Counted from the stretch's first letter, positions 36,637-46,118 are shown. The stretch is 64,000 bases of DNA from an uncultured Granulosicoccus sp. (GCA_947495035.1 CANLXI010000032.1:17021-81020); one strand, 5' to 3'. A program made the numbers and translations. Notes: generated from the sequence alone by a model not told the origin.

Positions 36637-37950
36637 TCATCCGACAGCGATAGCCGGGGATTCCTGCAGGGTACCGATCAGTTTGCCGTTTTCCACGCCG
36701 GTCAGTTGTACCGGTAATATGCAGTTGGCGAGATTCTCCGCACTGCTGACTCTGACCCGCTGATAGTTGGGTGTATAGCCCTGATGGGTCCAGAGCGTCT
36801 GGCCGTGCTCATCGACAGATTCCCGACCGCGCTCCCAGAGTACCTCGGCAACCGTACCGACCGAACGTTGCAGCTGCTCGCTCTTCAGGCGTTCGCCCAG
36901 CTCGTGCAACTGACGGCTGCGGTGCTGACGAATCTCCATGGGGACCGAGTCGGGTAATCCGGCAGCCCGAGTACCGTCACGCTCGGAATAGGTAAAGGCA
37001 TGGATATGTCCGAAGCCCTGAGTGGCAATGAAGTCGAGTGAGTCCTGCCACTCCTGCTCGGTCTCACCCGGAAATCCGGCGATGATATCCGTCGTGATGT
37101 TGAAGTTGGGCACAGCCTTGCGCAATTCACTGGTCAGCGCATTGAAGTCTGCAGTCTTGCAGCGCCTTGCCATGCGTCGCAGCACGGTATCGGATCCGCT
37201 TTGCAGGGGCAGGTGCATATGGGGTTGCACACGGGCATTGTCGAACAGTGTCAGGAATCCCGGTGAGAGATCCCATGGTTCTACCGACGCGAAGCGAATG
37301 CGGGGAATATCGGTATCGTCGAGCAGAGCCTGAACAAGGTGTTCCAGATCGGTATCAAGATCGGAGCCGTAACCGCCGACATGAACCCCGGTGAGTACGA
37401 CTTCTCTGACGTCTTCCTGCTGCAGTTGTCGAACCTCTTCGACGATATCGTCGATGGTACGGCTGCGTTCGGCACCGCGCGCCACGGTCACGATGCAGAA
37501 GGTACAACGATACCGGCAACCATCCTGGATCTTGATGAAGGCCCGATGACGATTGCGAGTGAACAAGGCAGCATTGGCAGGCAGCGTGGCGGCTTGCGGC
37601 ATCGCCACTTCGGTGAAGGCGCGACGGGTCAGCGGCACCAGTTCGTCCTTGCGGGTGTTGGGGATGATCAGGTCGACCCCCAGTTCGGCCAGTGCACTGT
37701 CCGGCTCCAGTTCGCTGTAGCAGCCGCTGACCACCAGCTTCGCACGCGGATTGGCACGTTGCAGTCGCTGCAGCTTCTGCCGCGACTTGCGCACGGCCTC
37801 ACGTGTCACCGCGCAGGTGTTGAGCACCATGACATCGGCTTCGGAAGGATCATTGGCGATCTGATCGCCGGCACCGGTGAAGGCCGTGGCCCATTGTTCC
37901 AGCTCCGCTTCGTTCAGGCGGCAGCCGAGAGCACTGAGATGAATACGCAC
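36637..37950 (-). CDS. mtaB: tRNA t6A37 methylthiotransferase
   Basis: A 437-residue radical-SAM methylthiotransferase. The N-terminal UPF0004 domain has three cluster cysteines (C10 in LSALGCRLN, C46 in NTCAVT, C77 in SGCYSE). The radical-SAM triad is C145, C149 and C152 (CRYRCTFC). A TRAM-like C-terminal domain follows. The LGCRLN…NTCAVT pattern is that of MtaB, which makes ms2t6A at tRNA position 37, rather than MiaB (LGCQMN). The GTG at 37950 starts exactly at the domain and has GAGG upstream. Confidence 0.88.
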   Translation of the reverse strand: MRIHLSALGCRLNEAELEQWATAFTGAGDQIANDPSEADVMVLNTCAVTREAVRKSRQKLQRLQRANPRAKLVVSGCYSELEPDSALAELGVDLIIPNTRKDELVPLTRRAFTEVAMPQAATLPANAALFTRNRHRAFIKIQDGCRYRCTFCIVTVARGAERSRTIDDIVEEVRQLQQEDVREVVLTGVHVGGYGSDLDTDLEHLVQALLDDTDIPRIRFASVEPWDLSPGFLTLFDNARVQPHMHLPLQSGSDTVLRRMARRCKTADFNALTSELRKAVPNFNITTDIIAGFPGETEQEWQDSLDFIATQGFGHIHAFTYSERDGTRAAGLPDSVPMEIRQHRSRQLHELGERLKSEQLQRSVGTVAEVLWERGRESVDEHGQTLWTHQGYTPNYQRVRVSSAENLANCILPVQLTGVENGKLIGTLQESPAIAVG

Positions 37951-38105
37951 GTATGAGGGCCTCGATTCGTTCGGCAGTGATGAGGATCGAGGATTACGGT
38001 GATTGCCTCTGGCGCTCACTGTAATGCTTTGCAATCACTGTCTGTGGTGGAATGTATAGTTTACTTAAAGACATATCGAAATACGTGATTTACTGCGTGA
38101 CAAGA

Positions 38106-38134
38106 TTGTGGCGACAACCTGTTTTCGCTAGGAT
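38106..38134 (+). promoter_or_regulatory. Possible promoter of the coiled-coil/OmpA gene
   Basis: A weak -35 TTGTGG (38106–38111), a 17-base spacer and a -10 TAGGAT (38129–38134), about 55 bases before the ATG. It is the best candidate in the 238-bp space between mtaB and this gene. Confidence 0.3.
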
Positions 38135-38188
38135 GTCTGCTGCGCTTGGCACATATGCTGTTTGACCCCTGTCACCGGAAACGACTTC

Positions 38189-41100
38189 ATGTTCAGAGAG
38201 TTTGAGAAAGCCCCCAGCAGGTCTTCATATCAATTGAAATTCGTCTTGGCAGCCCTGGCGTTGATCGCGTTGGTGGCAGCATGGGTGTCGCGCTCCAATA
38301 CGGTGCATGATCTCAAGAGCACGCAATTGGAACGCGACCAGGTCACTGCGCTGCTCGACGAGCGTGGTGCGGAGCTGGAAAGCGCCGAGCAGACCATTGC
38401 GGATCTGGAAAACGAACAGAGCGCCCTGAAGGAGGCCATTGCCAGTGGAGAGAGCGAACTGGCCGGTTTGCGCGAGCAGTTGCAGACATTGGGAGCCGAA
38501 CGCGATGAAACACAGGGATTGCTGGCTGATGCCGGGCAGTCGAAGAGCGAGCTGGAAGAGCAGGTCGCCGCGCTGACCGCTGAGCTGGAGACCGCCCAGG
38601 CGCGCATGAGCGAGCTCGATGCCGAGCGTCAGGCGGCCGCCATCCAGTTGGAAAGCGTTGTCGCCGCCATCGATCTCGAAGCCGACTCACGAATCGTCGA
38701 TCTGCGCAGCGAGCTGGCAGCCTCGAGCGATGCTCTGGACGGTCGTGACAGGCAGATCAGTGAGCTGAATGACGAAGTTGCCCGTCTCCAGACTCTGATC
38801 GAGGAATCGGGGCAGCAGGTCGAAGTCCGTGACGCGCAGGTAGCAGAACTGAACGAACGCATCGCAAGCCTGCAGACTCAGCTCGAGGCGTCCGGTCAGG
38901 ATGCGTCCGACAGTGACGCCAGACTGGTCGAACTCAACGAGGAAATCGCCTCGCTGCACCAGAAGATAGCCGAGCGCGAAGGGCAGATCGAAGAACAGGT
39001 GGCGTTGATCCGCGACCAGGAAGTCCGGATCCTGCAGCAGCAGGCATCCGTGGGTGAGCAGGAAGCCATTCTCGGCTTTGCCCAGTCAGAGCTGCAATCC
39101 CTGCAATCCGCGGCCAGCTTTTCCGGCAACGAATTGCGCAATGCCGAGGCCAGCTACAACTCGCTGCTGTCTGTCTACGATACCGACGTTGCAGAGCTGA
39201 ACGCGGAAATCGGTGATCTCGAGGCCCGCAAGGCTGCTCTCGAGGTCGACATGCAAAACCTGCAGGGTCATCTCGCCGGTGTCGAGGGTGAACTGAGTGT
39301 GACGCAGGACCGCCTTGCGCAGACCGAATCCACGCTGAGCGAAACGCAGACGGCATTGTCGGATACGGAAACACAATTGGCCGATGCGCGTGAATCATTG
39401 AGCGCGGCAGAGCAGGAACTGGGTGCACGTACCGAGGAGTTGTCGGTTGTTCAGGCGAACCTGGCTGCCAGCGAAAGTGATCTGCAGGCCGAGATCGATC
39501 ACAAGGTGGCGCAGTTGAGTGATCTGCAAGAGGAGTACGCCGCGCTGGAGCAACGTTTTCAAACGGCACAAGCTGCCATCGCCGAGCGTGAGTCCAATGT
39601 GGGCGAACTCAATTACCGGGTGCAGTCGCTGCTCTCGTCATCCGGTAATCTGGACGCCGAGCTGGAAGCCTCACAGGAGAGCTATCAGGTACTGCAGGGA
39701 CAGTTCGATTCCGAGGTCGTGGCACTCAATGTCGAAATCGGTGAGCTGGAAGCACAGAAACAGGCCTTGCAGCTTGAAGTCGAGGATCTGACTGCCCAGG
39801 GGCAGGCCCTGCGCAGCGAGAAGGGAGAGCTTCAGGTCGCTCTGGGTGGTTTGCAGAACGAGCTGGAGCAGGTCCGCACGCAAAGTCAGTCGGAAATCGA
39901 AACCCGAACCGCAGAAATCCAGAGTTTGCAGGCCACTGTCAGTGAACAGGAGCAGAGCCTGGAAAATCAGGTCGCAGAGCTTCAATCGAGTGTCGATGCA
40001 CTTCGTGGCGAGCGTGACTCCCTGGCCAGCGAGCGTGACAGCATGCAGGCTGCGATGACGGCGCTGCAAGCGGACAAGGAGGCACTGGTCACCGCGCAGG
40101 CCAGCCTGGAAGCCGAACAGACAACAGCCGCCGAATCCTTGATTGCGCTGGAAGCCGAAGTGGGCGAATTGCAGGCGACCGTCGATGTACAGAAGCCGGT
40201 GATTGCCGAATTGCGCGAGCGCAACAGTGCACTGGAGGAAGAGCTCGCCGCAGCCAGAGCTGTCGCCGAGGAAGAGCAGATTGCCTACGAGGCACAACTG
40301 GCCGAACTGCAGGCCACCATCGATTTGCAGAAGCCGGCACTGGCTGAATTGCGCTCTCGCAGTTCTGCCCTGGACGAGCAGCGTGCCCAGATGGCCATGA
40401 ACGTCAATTCCCTGCAGGCTCAACTCGAGGATGTCAGCGGAGAGCAGAACGAAGAATTGGTGGCTGCCCAGGCGGCTGCAGAGGAACTGCAGGCCACGAT
40501 CGATCTTCAGGTACCGGTTATCGCGGAGCTGCGTCAGCGTAGTGCCTCCCTGGAAGACGAACTGGCCGCACGCCAGTCCGAGATCGGCGAATTGCAGTCC
40601 ACCATCGACCTGCAGGTTCCTGCCATCGCGGAATTGCGCAGTCGCAGTGAGGCTCTGGAGAACGAGCTGGCTGCGCGACGCTCTGAAGCCGAAGAGCTGC
40701 AGTCCACCATCGACTTGCAGGTCCCTGTGATCAGCGAGTTGCGGAGTCGAAGCAGTTCACTGGAAGAAGAGTTGGCCGCCCGCCAGGGGCGGATCGATGA
40801 ACTGCAGGCAACGGTTGCCGAGCAGGAAGCTGCATTGACCGAATTGCGTACCCGCAGCGCATCACTCGAAGAGGCCATTGCCGGCAAGGATGCAGAGATT
40901 GCCGAGCTGCATTCGACCATCGACCTGCAAAAGCCGGCGATTGCCGAATTGCGAGCTCGTGCCAGTGATCTGGATGTCGAACGGGCAAGAATGGCCACCC
41001 AGGTGACGATACTGGAAAGTCAGCTGATGGATGCCAGCACTGCCAACGTCGACAGTGCTGCCCTGTCAGAACTGCAATCCGAGAAAGCGGCACTGGAAGC

Positions 41101-43195
41101 TCGCGTCAGCGAGATCCAGGGCCTGTTCGATGCCAGTGCTGGCCAGACCAGCGAAGAGGTGGAGTCGCTGACAGCCGCGCGCGAGGAACTCGAGACTGCC
41201 AATGCAGAACTCACGGCGAAGAACGAAGAGTTGCTGGCAAGCTATGAAAACCTGCAGGATGCCAACGGTCTGGTCAAGGACCGGGTAGATACGCTGCGGG
41301 CAGAGCGTGATGCTGCGATGGAGCAACTCAACATCCTGGAAACCGAACAGGCAGCCCTCAACCAGCAGCTTGTCGATCTGGAAAACGGCAATGCGGTACT
41401 GACCGAGAAAGTTCTCTCGCTCGAGGAAGACAAGGCAGAGATGGACGGACAGCTGGCTTCCCTGAGTACGGAAAGAACCGTTCTGCAGGCGCAACTGGAG
41501 AGTGCAACGTCCGAAGCGAGCGAGGCGGCTGACGCCAGCGGCGCCGTTCAGGCAGAAGTCGAGGGGCTGCAGGCACAACTGGCAGAACTCACCAGCAATC
41601 GTGATGGACTGGAGAGCGAAGTTGTCGAACTGGGTGCACTGGTGGGAGATCTGGAAGCGCAGTTGTCTGTTGCCAACGAAACGCGAGACAGCGATGCCGG
41701 CACCATCGAGAGTCTGCAGAGCGAGCTGACTTCGGTACAGGCGCAAGTGGAAAGCCTGGAAGCAGAACTGGCTGCGGCCAATGAAGCCTCAGCTGCCACA
41801 TCCACTGCCATGGCAGAGGTACAGCAATCACTGGATAGTGCAACCGAAGAGAAGGCGGCACTGGAGCAGCAGTTGACTGACGCCGAAGCTCGGATCAATG
41901 ATCTGCAGGCGCAGCTGGATACTGCCAGCGCACAGATCAGTGATCTCGAGACGCAACTGGCCGAGGCCAATGCTCAACGTGAAAACCTTGAAACTCAGTT
42001 GAGCGAGGCAGGTACCCAACGTGAAGGTCTGGAGTCACAGCTGGCCGAGGCAAATGCGCAACGAGAAGGGCTCGAGTCGCAATTGGCCGAGGCCAATGCT
42101 CAACGCGAAGGCCTGGAAACGCAGTTGGGTGAGGCAGGTACCCAACGAGAAGGTCTGGAGTCGCAGCTGGCAGAAGCAAACGCACAACGAGAGGGGCTCG
42201 AGTCACAGCTGGCCGAAGCCAGTGCTCAGCGTGAGAGTCTCGAAACAGAGTTGGCCAATGCTCAGTCAGAGCTGGGTGATACCGGTTTGCAGGTTCAGAC
42301 TCTGCGCTCCACACTCGAGTCGGACACCGGCGCCCTGAGCCAGCAGATTGCGACGCTGGAAGTCGAAAAGGCCGATCTCGAGGGCCAGTTGCAGGCAGCG
42401 CTTGAGGCACGAGCATCTCTGGAGTCTGATGTCAGTGGACTGCAGGCCAGAGTGTCCGAGCTGGAAACGCAACAGGGCAGTCTCAGCGAAGAGAAGGCAG
42501 GAATCGAGGCGACGCTGGCCGATCTGCAGACAACCAGAGAAGGGCTGGATACCCAGTTGAGCGAGTTGAGTGCTGCCAAGGAAGATCTGGAAGCACGATT
42601 GGCCGATGCGGAAACAGCCTCTGCCGACCTGCGTGAGCAACTGGCGGAGAGCAATCGCGGCGCGGCAGAGCAATTGTCTCTGGCTGAAAACCTGGCTGCG
42701 AAACTGGCCGACCTGCAAGGCGTGACACAGAGCGAGCAGCAGAGCGCCCAATCATTGCGTGACACCATCGAGGCGAGACTGACTGCCAATGAGGTGGAAG
42801 GCGTCACGGTCAGAGTACGAGATGACAATGGCATTGAAGTCAATCTGCCCAGCGGTGCCCTGTTTCTGTCCGGCAGAGCTCGCCTGAGTGCCGCGGGTCG
42901 TACCCTGATGACCAAGGTAGCCGCAGCGCTGGAAGATCTCGACAACGATATCGTCGTGGAAGGTCACACCGATAGCATTCCGGTTACCGGTGAGCTGTTG
43001 GCCTACTTCCCGAGCAACTGGGAACTGTCAGTTGCACGGGCTGCCAATACCGTGAACTTTCTGGAGTCACAAGCCGGGGTCGAGGCCGAGCGGCTGTCAG
43101 CCACCGGCTATGGTTCACAGCGACCTGTCGCGCCCAACAACACCCGGGAAGGTCGAGCGCTGAATCGTCGAGTGGAGCTGGTTGTTCAACCTTGA
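38189..43195 (+). CDS. Giant membrane-anchored coiled-coil protein with OmpA-like C-terminus
   Basis: A 1,668-residue protein. One transmembrane segment (~18–36) follows a short basic N-terminus. Then nearly 1,500 residues of Glu/Gln/Ala/Leu-rich heptad coiled coil run to about residue 1530. The OmpA/MotB-type domain (~1545–1668) contains VEGHTDSIP and a conserved NRRVEL end, typical of peptidoglycan binding. Two internal arrays stand out: a Pro-containing 35-residue repeat (~660–940) and a 14-residue repeat (~1257–1354). The likely topology is an inner-membrane anchor with a periplasmic coil bound to the wall. The ATG at 38189 has GGAA upstream. No specific family is recognised; its stop overlaps the ubiX start. 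Confidence 0.85.
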   Translation: MFREFEKAPSRSSYQLKFVLAALALIALVAAWVSRSNTVHDLKSTQLERDQVTALLDERGAELESAEQTIADLENEQSALKEAIASGESELAGLREQLQTLGAERDETQGLLADAGQSKSELEEQVAALTAELETAQARMSELDAERQAAAIQLESVVAAIDLEADSRIVDLRSELAASSDALDGRDRQISELNDEVARLQTLIEESGQQVEVRDAQVAELNERIASLQTQLEASGQDASDSDARLVELNEEIASLHQKIAEREGQIEEQVALIRDQEVRILQQQASVGEQEAILGFAQSELQSLQSAASFSGNELRNAEASYNSLLSVYDTDVAELNAEIGDLEARKAALEVDMQNLQGHLAGVEGELSVTQDRLAQTESTLSETQTALSDTETQLADARESLSAAEQELGARTEELSVVQANLAASESDLQAEIDHKVAQLSDLQEEYAALEQRFQTAQAAIAERESNVGELNYRVQSLLSSSGNLDAELEASQESYQVLQGQFDSEVVALNVEIGELEAQKQALQLEVEDLTAQGQALRSEKGELQVALGGLQNELEQVRTQSQSEIETRTAEIQSLQATVSEQEQSLENQVAELQSSVDALRGERDSLASERDSMQAAMTALQADKEALVTAQASLEAEQTTAAESLIALEAEVGELQATVDVQKPVIAELRERNSALEEELAAARAVAEEEQIAYEAQLAELQATIDLQKPALAELRSRSSALDEQRAQMAMNVNSLQAQLEDVSGEQNEELVAAQAAAEELQATIDLQVPVIAELRQRSASLEDELAARQSEIGELQSTIDLQVPAIAELRSRSEALENELAARRSEAEELQSTIDLQVPVISELRSRSSSLEEELAARQGRIDELQATVAEQEAALTELRTRSASLEEAIAGKDAEIAELHSTIDLQKPAIAELRARASDLDVERARMATQVTILESQLMDASTANVDSAALSELQSEKAALEARVSEIQGLFDASAGQTSEEVESLTAAREELETANAELTAKNEELLASYENLQDANGLVKDRVDTLRAERDAAMEQLNILETEQAALNQQLVDLENGNAVLTEKVLSLEEDKAEMDGQLASLSTERTVLQAQLESATSEASEAADASGAVQAEVEGLQAQLAELTSNRDGLESEVVELGALVGDLEAQLSVANETRDSDAGTIESLQSELTSVQAQVESLEAELAAANEASAATSTAMAEVQQSLDSATEEKAALEQQLTDAEARINDLQAQLDTASAQISDLETQLAEANAQRENLETQLSEAGTQREGLESQLAEANAQREGLESQLAEANAQREGLETQLGEAGTQREGLESQLAEANAQREGLESQLAEASAQRESLETELANAQSELGDTGLQVQTLRSTLESDTGALSQQIATLEVEKADLEGQLQAALEARASLESDVSGLQARVSELETQQGSLSEEKAGIEATLADLQTTREGLDTQLSELSAAKEDLEARLADAETASADLREQLAESNRGAAEQLSLAENLAAKLADLQGVTQSEQQSAQSLRDTIEARLTANEVEGVTVRVRDDNGIEVNLPSGALFLSGRARLSAAGRTLMTKVAAALEDLDNDIVVEGHTDSIPVTGELLAYFPSNWELSVARAANTVNFLESQAGVEAERLSATGYGSQRPVAPNNTREGRALNRRVELVVQP
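40166..41008 (+). repeat. 35-residue coding repeats, five heptads each
   Basis: About eight diverged copies of a unit of the form ELQxTIDLQxPxIAELRxRS followed by xxLEEELAAR. The central copies are exactly 35 residues (105 bp) apart, i.e. five heptads; others are spread by insertions of whole helical segments. Each copy has one proline in the heptad run, unusual for a continuous coiled coil. Confidence 0.85.
41957..42250 (+). repeat. 14-residue coding repeats, two heptads each
   Basis: Seven consecutive 42-bp units encode LAEANAQREGLESQ-like segments. The third position group alternates ANAQ, AGTQ, ANAQ, ANAQ, AGTQ, ANAQ, ASAQ. This gives a higher-order 126-bp period (units 2–4 and 5–7) and implies that a three-unit block was duplicated recently. 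Confidence 0.9.
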
Positions 43196-43881
43196 GTACC
43201 GACACGGATACCGATAACGTCATCGATATCGATACGGGGCAGGTATCCGAACCGGCAACCGACGTCGCCTTCGACAAGACCATCTGTGTCGCGATGACGG
43301 GGGCATCAGGCATTCAGTACGCCCTGCGGCTGATTGAATGCCTGGTGCAGGCCAATTGCGAGGTATATGTTCTGATGTCCAAGCCGGCAAGAATCGTCAT
43401 GGGCATGGATACAGAGATACCGGTGCCCGCGCGAACGGCACAGGTGCAGTCACAATTCTCGCAGATGTTCGGGGCACGAGAAGGGCAGCTGAAAGCCTTT
43501 GGTCAGGAAGAATGGACCGCGCCGGTGGCCAGCGGCTCCGGGGTTCCCGATGCGATGGTCATCTGCCCGTGTACCACAGGGACACTGGCATCCGTGGCCG
43601 CGGGTACCTGCAACAATCTGCTGGAGCGGGCTGCGGATGTCGTGCTGAAGGAAGGCCGACAGCTGATCGTCATGCCTCGAGAAATGCCGTTTTCCCTGAT
43701 ACATCTGGAAAACATGTCGCGACTTGCCCGTGCGGGCGCGGTGATCATGCCGCCCAATCCCGCTTTCTACAATCTGCCGAAAAGTGTCGACGAGCTGATA
43801 GATTTCGTTGTGGCTCGCATCATGGACCAGCTCGGAGTCAAACAGACCCTGATGCCACGCTGGGGAATTGATGAAGGCTGA
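43192..43881 (+). CDS. ubiX: Flavin prenyltransferase UbiX
   Basis: A 229-residue UbiX, which prenylates FMN to make the cofactor of the UbiD decarboxylase in ubiquinone synthesis. The Rossmann-like start VAMTGASGIQYALRL, the CPCTTGTLASVAAGTCNNL segment and the PREMPFSLIHLENM motif are diagnostic. The start is taken as TTG at 43192, which overlaps the upstream stop (TTGA). It gives about 30 extra acidic N-terminal residues beyond the family core, and no ATG or GTG exists until residue 35, inside the fold. UbiD is not in the window. Confidence 0.92.
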   Translation: MSTDTDTDNVIDIDTGQVSEPATDVAFDKTICVAMTGASGIQYALRLIECLVQANCEVYVLMSKPARIVMGMDTEIPVPARTAQVQSQFSQMFGAREGQLKAFGQEEWTAPVASGSGVPDAMVICPCTTGTLASVAAGTCNNLLERAADVVLKEGRQLIVMPREMPFSLIHLENMSRLARAGAVIMPPNPAFYNLPKSVDELIDFVVARIMDQLGVKQTLMPRWGIDEG

Positions 43882-43926
43882 GGTGTCCATTCGCTAATCC
43901 GAACAGTTCGCACTGGTTCATCACTT

Positions 43927-44511
43927 ATGCAACTACCTCTGTTTCCGCTGTCCAGCATCGTCCTGCCCGATGGGCTCATGCCGCTGCGTCTGTTCGAACG
44001 ACGTTACATCGACATGATCAAGGATTGCTTTCGCAACGATTCCGGTTTTGGCGTCTGTCTGATCAAGTCCGGAAGAGAAGCCGGCGGGGTGGCGGAACCC
44101 TATCCTCTGGGCACCCGGGTATCCATTGTCGATTTCGATCAGGGGTCGGATGGTCTGCTGCATATCACCGTCAAGGGAGAGGAGGAATTCCGCTTGCTGA
44201 CGTATGTCACCGCGGATTCAGGCTTGCTGGTCGGTGAAGTGGAAGTCTTTGCTGCGCGGCCACCCACACCCATGTTGCCGGAATTCGAGTTATTGGCCAA
44301 GAAGCTGGATCTGATTCTGAGCTATCTGGAAACAGATATTCACTTCGAGCAGATGAGGCTGGATGATGCCGACTGGGTCAGTCACCGGTTGCTGGAAGTG
44401 TTGCCGCTGGCAAGTGAGGCCAAGTACGAATTGCTGCAGATGGAAAGCAATCACGAACGGCTGAATGCCCTCAGAGCTCTGCAGATCGAAATTGCCGAAC
44501 GCCCGACCTGA
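43927..44511 (+). CDS. Lon-substrate-binding-domain protein
   Basis: A 194-residue stand-alone protein related to the N-terminal substrate-binding domain of Lon protease. It opens with LPLFPLSSIVLPDGLMPLRLFERRY, which is highly characteristic, followed by a beta-rich core. A helical C-terminus (residues ~105–194) ends with LQMESNHERLNALRALQIEI. No ATPase or protease domain is present. The biochemical role of these small Lon-N proteins is not established. It follows ubiX by 45 bases. Confidence 0.85.
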   Translation: MQLPLFPLSSIVLPDGLMPLRLFERRYIDMIKDCFRNDSGFGVCLIKSGREAGGVAEPYPLGTRVSIVDFDQGSDGLLHITVKGEEEFRLLTYVTADSGLLVGEVEVFAARPPTPMLPEFELLAKKLDLILSYLETDIHFEQMRLDDADWVSHRLLEVLPLASEAKYELLQMESNHERLNALRALQIEIAERPT

Positions 44512-44623
44512 TCATCAGACAGGCTTGCTGCCCGGTATGTAACGCAAGGACGTGCCTACGGTGAGGTCAGACCACACCGACGCAACTGACAGGGGTTGCC
44601 GATCGTTTCCGATACTGCGCGCC

Positions 44624-45973
44624 TTACAGGGATTTTTGATAGATCTTGGAATTGCGCGCCTGGTTGTAGCTGGCACGGCGACTGGCGGGCAGATCGTCGA
44701 GCGACATTTCGCTGTAGCCTCGCGCAATGAACCAGTGCCCGGTATGCGTGCTCAGAATTCTGGCGTAGCGGAATGCACGTCGCCGTGCCTCCTGTTCCAG
44801 ATGGGTCAGCAACTGATCGGCACGGCCCTGTCCCCGGTAGTCCGGGTGTGTGGCAATGCAGGCAATCTCCGCCGTGGAGGAATCATCTTCCAGGTACAGT
44901 GCGGCACAGGCGACGATGGTGCCATCGCGTTCGCTGACTACGAAGCGATCGATATCCAGTTCCAGCGCTTCTCGGGAACGGCTCACCAGCGTGCCACTGG
45001 CCTGCAGTGGGGTGATCAGTTCGATGATTCCGCCGACGTCCGAGATGGTGGCCGGTCTGATGTGTTCCCAGCGTTCGGCCGTGATCAGTGTGCCACTGCC
45101 ATCACGAGTGAACAGTTCCCGCAACAGCGCATTGGGATCATCATTCTGCAGCAGGTGTACGCGCTCCACACCGTTGCGGCAGGCTGTTACGGCATTGGGC
45201 AGAATCTGTTCGAGGCTCAGATCGGGTGTGGCATCATCCTTGGCCATGTGAAATTCACCGGCAGCACCATAAAGTCTCTCGATCCGGTTGGCACTGGCCT
45301 GACGCAGCACGGAGTCGTCCTCGTCGCGCGGTAGTGCATCGACCAGGAAAGCCAGTTTGTCGGCTTTCAGGGCTATGGCGGCAGCGGTTGCGACCTCGGT
45401 GACCGTGACATTGAACACCTCACCCGTGAGCGAATAGCCCAGCGGCGGCAGGAGAACCAGATGGCCGGCATCCAGCAGACTCTGAATGGCTTGATGGTGA
45501 ACTTCGCGTACCGAGCCGGTGTGCTGGAAGTCGATACCCTCATGAATTCCGAAGGGCTGAGCCGTTACGAAATTGCCCGACGTCACGGCGAGTCTGGCGC
45601 CGGCCATTGGCGTGTTCGGCAATCCCATGGACAGGCGCGCTTCCAGGTCATTGCGTGCCAGGCCGGTGGCCGCAATGATCGTGGACAGGGCAAGCGAATC
45701 GGTGACACGGCGCCCATCCACGATATGGCTGGGGGTTCTGGTCTGTGCCAGCTCATGATCTACCTGATCACGAATACCGAAACAGAGCACAAGTCGTAAA
45801 CCAATATGGCTCAACAGTGTCAGATCGTGAGTCAGCGTTGGCAGGAGATCGCTTTTCAGGGTGCTGCCCGGCAGCGCCAGTACCAGTGTCTTGCCTCGGT
45901 GAGCATTGATATAGGGTGAAGCGGCCCGAAACCAGTTGATGGCCTCATCGGTGCCGTAGGTCTGATTGCTCAT
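44624..45973 (-). CDS. argA: N-acetylglutamate synthase
   Basis: A 449-residue ArgA, near the 443 of E. coli. It catalyses the first step of arginine synthesis, acetylation of glutamate. The N-terminal amino-acid-kinase domain (KTLVLALPGSTLKSD onward) lost kinase activity in this family and binds arginine for feedback control. The C-terminal GNAT domain has the acetyl-CoA loop HPDYRGQGRADQLLTHLE. The ATG at 45973 fits the family; a longer frame would overlap the divergent gene. The 145-bp divergent space carries repeats that could be an operator. Confidence 0.93.
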   Translation of the reverse strand: MSNQTYGTDEAINWFRAASPYINAHRGKTLVLALPGSTLKSDLLPTLTHDLTLLSHIGLRLVLCFGIRDQVDHELAQTRTPSHIVDGRRVTDSLALSTIIAATGLARNDLEARLSMGLPNTPMAGARLAVTSGNFVTAQPFGIHEGIDFQHTGSVREVHHQAIQSLLDAGHLVLLPPLGYSLTGEVFNVTVTEVATAAAIALKADKLAFLVDALPRDEDDSVLRQASANRIERLYGAAGEFHMAKDDATPDLSLEQILPNAVTACRNGVERVHLLQNDDPNALLRELFTRDGSGTLITAERWEHIRPATISDVGGIIELITPLQASGTLVSRSREALELDIDRFVVSERDGTIVACAALYLEDDSSTAEIACIATHPDYRGQGRADQLLTHLEQEARRRAFRYARILSTHTGHWFIARGYSEMSLDDLPASRRASYNQARNSKIYQKSL

Positions 45974-45997
45974 TGAATACAGTAATAACCGTTGCCT

Positions 45998-46039
45998 GAA
46001 TGCGAACAGAATGCGAATTCGCGTATTGCACACTATAGT
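45998..46039. promoter_or_regulatory. Candidate operator/promoter region, argA–protease divergent gap
   Basis: A direct repeat of GAATGCGAA (45998–46006 and 46009–46017), spaced 11 bases or one helical turn, is followed by the palindrome GCGAATTCGC (46013–46022). A -10-like TATAGT (46034–46039) lies toward the protease gene without a good -35. The layout suggests a regulator site, possibly ArgR-related, but it does not match the ARG box clearly. Confidence 0.35.
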
Positions 46040-46118
46040 AAACCGCCTGTGCATTGCGCGGTGGCCGTTATGGAACACTTGTTGCGCAGCATTGCGTACA
46101 CGACTGGAGATAGAAGCA

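Noticed and set aside
36595..36640. A T-run after mtaB as a rho-independent terminator
   Set aside because: No stable GC-rich stem precedes the T-run on the minus strand.
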